This document shows, piece after piece, positions 60,105 to 64,000 of a DNA stretch of 64,000 nucleotides. Origin of the DNA: Diphasiastrum complanatum (taxonomy: Eukaryota > Streptophyta > Lycopodiopsida > Lycopodiales > Lycopodiaceae); NCBI GenBank assembly GCA_029204225.1, contig CM055100.1, forward strand, positions 34,836,645 through 34,900,644. Reading direction: 5' to 3'. The translations under genes were made by a program, and so were the position numbers. The notes beneath the pieces are model-generated. The model was not told where the DNA came from. It did no database searches and saw only the letters and a list, made by a program, of their open reading frames with translations. Numbering within the stretch: position 1 is the stretch's first letter; each line of letters opens with the position of its first letter.

Positions 60105-62640
60105 CTCCCCCTTAATCTGAATCCTTGAATGTCTTGACCTTCAAAGTTAGTTCTACACAGAATCTTCTGTGTGACTCCAAACTTAATGCTTTAGTAAAAA
60201 CATTTGATGTCATATCTTGCAATTTACAGTATTGCAATGTGACCACTTTGTTGAGAACTTTGCTTCTGACGAAATGATACTACAGTTCTGCTTACTCCTT
60301 GAATGAAATCTAGGGCTGGTTGATAAAGCGATGGCACTTTGATTATCACAAAATAATGTCGTTGGAGCATATTGATTCAGACTGATATCTGAGAGTAAGT
60401 TCCTCAACCAAATTGCTTCCTTTGTAGCTTGAGAGGCTGTGATATACTCTGATTCAGTGGAAGATAGAGCTATCGAAGATTGCTTGCAACTATTCCAGGA
60501 AACTGGACCATTGTTGAGGAAGAATGTAAATCTGAAAGTAGATTTACGAGTGTCTACATCTCCTGCCCAACTTGCATCTGTGTAACCACTGAGTAAATTG
60601 AGTTTGTCGTTGCCGACTGCTCCATAACAAATGCAAAAATCCATAGTAGCTCGAAGATATCTCATGACTCTGATAAGAGCCTTCCAATGTGTTATACCAG
60701 GATTGAGAGAGCTGACTGCAAAAGCTATGTCTGGCCTGGTACAGATCATGGCGTACATAAGAGATCCTATAATAGAATGGTAAGGATACTCACTCATCTG
60801 TTGTTTCTAATGAATTGTTTGGGGACACTGGTCCTTTGACAATTTGAGTCCTGGTTCCATTGGTGAGAGAGCTAACTTGCTATTCATCAGATTATATCTG
60901 ACTAACATGTTGTAGATGTACCTCTATTGTGTAATGTAAACCAACCTCTATTTTCTGTCTCTATAGATTTGTATATCAAGGCATTAATGAGCTTTGCCCA
61001 GATCATGTCGAATTCGGAAGATAACATTGTCTTGGCTTCTTTTATCAAATCGGTACTGTTGCTGAAAAGCAATGTATCATCCACGTACAAAGTGATAATG
61101 ATAAAAGACCGTTGCACTGCTTTGAAGTAAACGTTTGAATCTAAAGAGCTAGGTGTATAACCGTGATCAAAGTATTGATCCTTTGAAACCATGCTCGAGC
61201 AGATTGCTTCAAGCCATAAAGTGTCTTATGGAGTTTACAAACATGATTGTGTTTGCCCTCGATAATATAACCTTCGGGTTGCACCATGTAAATGTCTTCT
61301 TTGATAAATCCATTGAGATATGATGTATGTACATCCATTTGATGTATTTCCAAATCTACTACAGTGGCAAATGATAGCAAAAGTCAAATAGAAGAATGCT
61401 TGACTACTAGACTGAAGGTCTCAGTGTAATCGACGTTGTATACCTAAGAAAATCCTCTGGCTACAAGTCGTGTCTTTCTTCTGTTGATGCTTCCATATGT
61501 GTTGTACTTGACTTTGAAAATCCATTTGCAATCAACTATGTTTCTGCTGGCAGGTAATTCAACAATCGTCCATGTCTGGTTCTTGATAAGAGATTAATAC
61601 TCTTTATCCATAGCTTCTTTCCAGAGATTTTAATCAGGCTGACTGAGTGCCTCTTGGACAGACGTCTGGTTCCTAAACAAGATAAGCTGCAGACTCGTTG
61701 ATATACCGATTAGGTGGTCTGCTAGTCCTTGAAGATCTTCTAGGTAATACAAGAAGTTGATTATTTTCATCATACTGTAGTTCTGATCTGCAACATCATC
61801 ATCTTCTGATCCATCGTTGATTTGTTGTTCGTCAAGAGTAGAGGAGCTTGGACCTTCAATAGTTACTGTTGAAACAACTTCAGCCCATAAGCACTTCGGA
61901 AGTGTAGCATGTGATAACATGCACTTTGCCGATTCGACTAAGGTTCTGTTCTTTCTCTCAGCAAGACCATTTGACTAAGGCGAATAGGAAGTGATGTATT
62001 GTTGCTCAATGTCGTTGTTAAGGCAATAGTCCTTGAATTCGTTGAAAATGTATTCTCCCCCTGTTATCTGACCTCAGTGCTTTGATTCATTTGCCAGTTT
62101 GATTCTCAACATGCTCTTTGAATTTTCTAAATTTGATGAAAGCCTCTGATTTTTGTTTAATGAAGTAAACAACTGTTCTTCTAGAGAATTTGTCAATAAA
62201 GATAAGTACTTTGCATTTAGCAATGAGGGAGTTTGCATAGGTCCACATATATCTGTATGAACAACATCTAACAGATCTTTTGCTGCATGCATATGTTTTG
62301 ATCTAAAAGGAATCCTAGCCTGCTTCCCAAAGATGAAGCTATGACAAACATGGAGATCGACCTTACCAGAAGGATAGTCGAGATCAAGAACCATGGATTG
62401 TCTAGACATCTTCATAACAGATGCATGATTCAAGTGTTCTAAGCGATGATACCATAGTAATGCTTTATTGACTAGAATAGAGGTTTTCAAGACTTGACTA
62501 GACTCTGAATAACAGTGTGCCAATCTACATAAGTAACCATGCCTCTTGTTGAGTGCAAGGATCTTATTACTCCTATCAATAATTTTGCATTGATCAGATT
62601 CAAATTCTACCTTATGACCTAAATCTGTAATCACTCTTTG
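60105..62640 (-). pseudogene. Ty1/Copia pol: integrase, reverse transcriptase, RNase H
   Basis: From right to left: pre-integrase region (VEFESDQCKIIDR, about 62610), integrase zinc-binding region and core start DLLDVVHTDICGP (about 62250), a badly degraded core and linker (62070-61640), reverse transcriptase with MDVHTSYLNGFIKEDIYM and LHKTLYGLKQSARAWF (about 61350-61200) and an intact LYVDDTLLF (about 61080), and RNase H with GYTDASWAGD, LSSTESEY and FCDNQSA (about 60590-60340). Acidic residues of reverse transcriptase and RNase H are present, but stops and frameshifts occur at several places (62073, 61620, 61400, 61140, 60800, 60300). Gag and protease are missing: the 5' LTR joins directly to the pre-integrase sequence at about 62641. 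Confidence 0.9.
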
Positions 62641-62900
62641 CTAGAGTCATTTCCTTAACATTTGAGACTCTTCTGAAAAAGCAAAAACTGTGACACTGTG
62701 ATTTTACATGATATTTTTGTCAGGCAAAAAATGCAAAAAAGAGACATTGTCGTAAACTTCGTGTAATTCTACAGACTGTGTAAAAATACTTGTAATTTTG
62801 CAAACTGTGTAAACACACGGGAAAATCCGCAAAACTAGACAAATAATGGATGAAGATTAAAACCGATTAGTCGATTGGTAAGAAGGAAAATAATTTAACA
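62641..62900 (-). mobile_element. Copia 5' LTR, truncated
   Basis: On the minus strand it begins TGTTAAATTATTTTCC at 62900 and follows the 3' LTR for about 260 bases. It then breaks off in an AAAGAGTG octamer (62640-62633) also present at the corresponding point of the 3' LTR. Confidence 0.8.
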
Positions 62901-62904
62901 ATTT

Positions 62905-64000
62905 GGTTGCATGCAACAAGATCTAGTCGGATCTTCACTAGGCGATCCTTATAGTGGTATCAGAGCTTGGCTTTGCATCAATCAAAAGGTGGAGCTACTT
63001 CTTGTTTCGTCTCAGCTTTTTGGAGGTTTCACCTTGCTTGTTACTTTTCAGTGGTGGAATTGATCTCCAAGTAGGTGGCTTCTCTTAATTTGGTGTACTT
63101 ATGGATTTTCTCCATTGATTTTAATAGAATTCAATGGATTTTTGACAGTTTTTTGTGATTTTTCACCTAGCACTAAAGATTTTGGCTTGGAATTCATCAT
63201 TGCTACTGATCTAGTTCAATTTTTAGATTGTACTTCATGAAGTTTGATTAGGATTGGACACCATTAAGGGTCTCAAAAAGTTTGAACTTAGATTTACAAT
63301 TTTTCGTAATGTTCTGATGCATGCATGCATGTAACTAGGTGTAGTGCTTTCCTATTGATGAAAATGTACGGATAGGCCTGTATGCATGGTACATGGGTGT
63401 TTAGTAGATTGATCAGAGAAAATTTCATACATGATGCTATTTTTAACAATTCTAGTTCAAGAAGCTGATTTCTCAGTTTCTAGGCAATTTACGTAGAAAA
63501 TTTGATTTATTTGAAAACCACTACATGTCATGTCTGATGCATGCCGGATGTTTTGGAATCCTTTCGGAATATGATGGTAACTGTGAAACTGCCAAGTTGA
63601 TGCTTTAGATCAATTTTCACAGTTTAGGTCCATATTGAACGAAATTTGAAAATCCCAGTTTACATAAAATTTGAAGTAACCATAGATGTTTTGGATTTGT
63701 TCAAATTCGTTGGTTATTGATCAAACAAAAATCACTTGTAAAGTGAATGCTCTTACTAAGTTGAAATCAGGCAGTTTTTAAGGTCATGGTTCCTTTCGCT
63801 TTTAGTTGTAGATATTGGAATCTATCAACTAATAGGAGCATTTCTTGTTTTTTGGGATCAGGTAAAATCAAGTATAATACAAATCTTATTGGAACAATTT
63901 TTATGCTGATCCATATGGGGATTTGCCAGTAATTGAGTGCGGCACTTAATTAGTTGAACAACCAAAACAGTCTGGTCCATTAGTAGTCAAAGTACTACCG
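62905..64000 (+). mobile_element. orphan LTR end, primer binding site and leader of another element
   Basis: TGGTATCAGAGC at 62955-62966 is an initiator-tRNA-Met type primer binding site on the plus strand. About 50 bases of LTR end remain to its left before the Copia 5' LTR. To its right I see no coding motif up to the window end, so the region is leader or unrelated DNA. Confidence 0.5.

Noticed and set aside
62951-62970. Possible tRNA gene around TGGTATCAGAGC
   Set aside because: The word is the retrotransposon primer binding site complementary to tRNA-Met; no cloverleaf or A and B boxes fit around it.

Overview
The window is nuclear DNA of a land plant with a large, repeat-rich genome. 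The evidence is spliceosomal (GT-AG) introns in all identifiable genes, plant Ty1/Copia and Ty3/Gypsy retrotransposons, Helitron tails, long microsatellites and satellite blocks, and very sparse real coding sequence. An organellar-type cysteinyl-tRNA synthetase with a 10.7 kb first intron, together with fossils of a ParB-like/DNA-methyltransferase gene and a DUF7869-like gene, makes me favour a non-seed vascular plant (homosporous lycophyte or fern). That is inference; no diagnostic marker of a clade is visible.

Layout. 0-4.6 kb: AT-rich DNA and, on the minus strand, a decayed multi-exon gene coding for a ParB-like domain followed by a beta-class amino-DNA-methyltransferase. Its 5' end is cut by a Copia 3' end (4.6-5.45 kb). 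5.4-13.0 kb: a Ty3-type element on the minus strand (gag end, protease, integrase, a large extra ORF after integrase, polypurine tract, LTR, then a second primer binding site and leader from a tandem copy). 13.1-17 kb: AT-rich DNA, microsatellites and a fragment of a BRR2 (U5 snRNP helicase) N-terminus. 17.2-28.5 kb: microsatellites, two inverted 'tcgaatttttcc' minisatellites, Helitron 3' ends (two facing each other), and a GCCACGTAGG-rich satellite with a ~715 bp higher-order period. 28.9-31.2 kb: a DUF7869-like pseudogene (minus). 31.85-33.85 kb: a chimeric Copia fragment. 34.2-35.2 kb: an unrecognised decayed ORF. 36.47-54.91 kb: an intact nine-exon cysteinyl-tRNA synthetase gene (minus), which I could join in phase to 649 codons; intron 1 holds a nested Copia element and an LTR of another family. 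55.7-56.0 kb: the last part of an EG45/plant-natriuretic-peptide-like gene. 57.3-57.8 kb: a gag-like fossil. 59.6-62.9 kb: a third Copia element (minus) with an internal deletion. 62.95 kb to the end: an orphan LTR end plus primer binding site and leader.

The only gene I regard as functional is the cysteinyl-tRNA synthetase. The most unusual content is the ParB/methyltransferase pseudogene and the DUF7869-like pseudogene 27 kb away. Their non-coding parts share an exact 16-base quasi-palindromic motif that also recurs in variants, which raises the possibility that both came from one uncharacterised element family.
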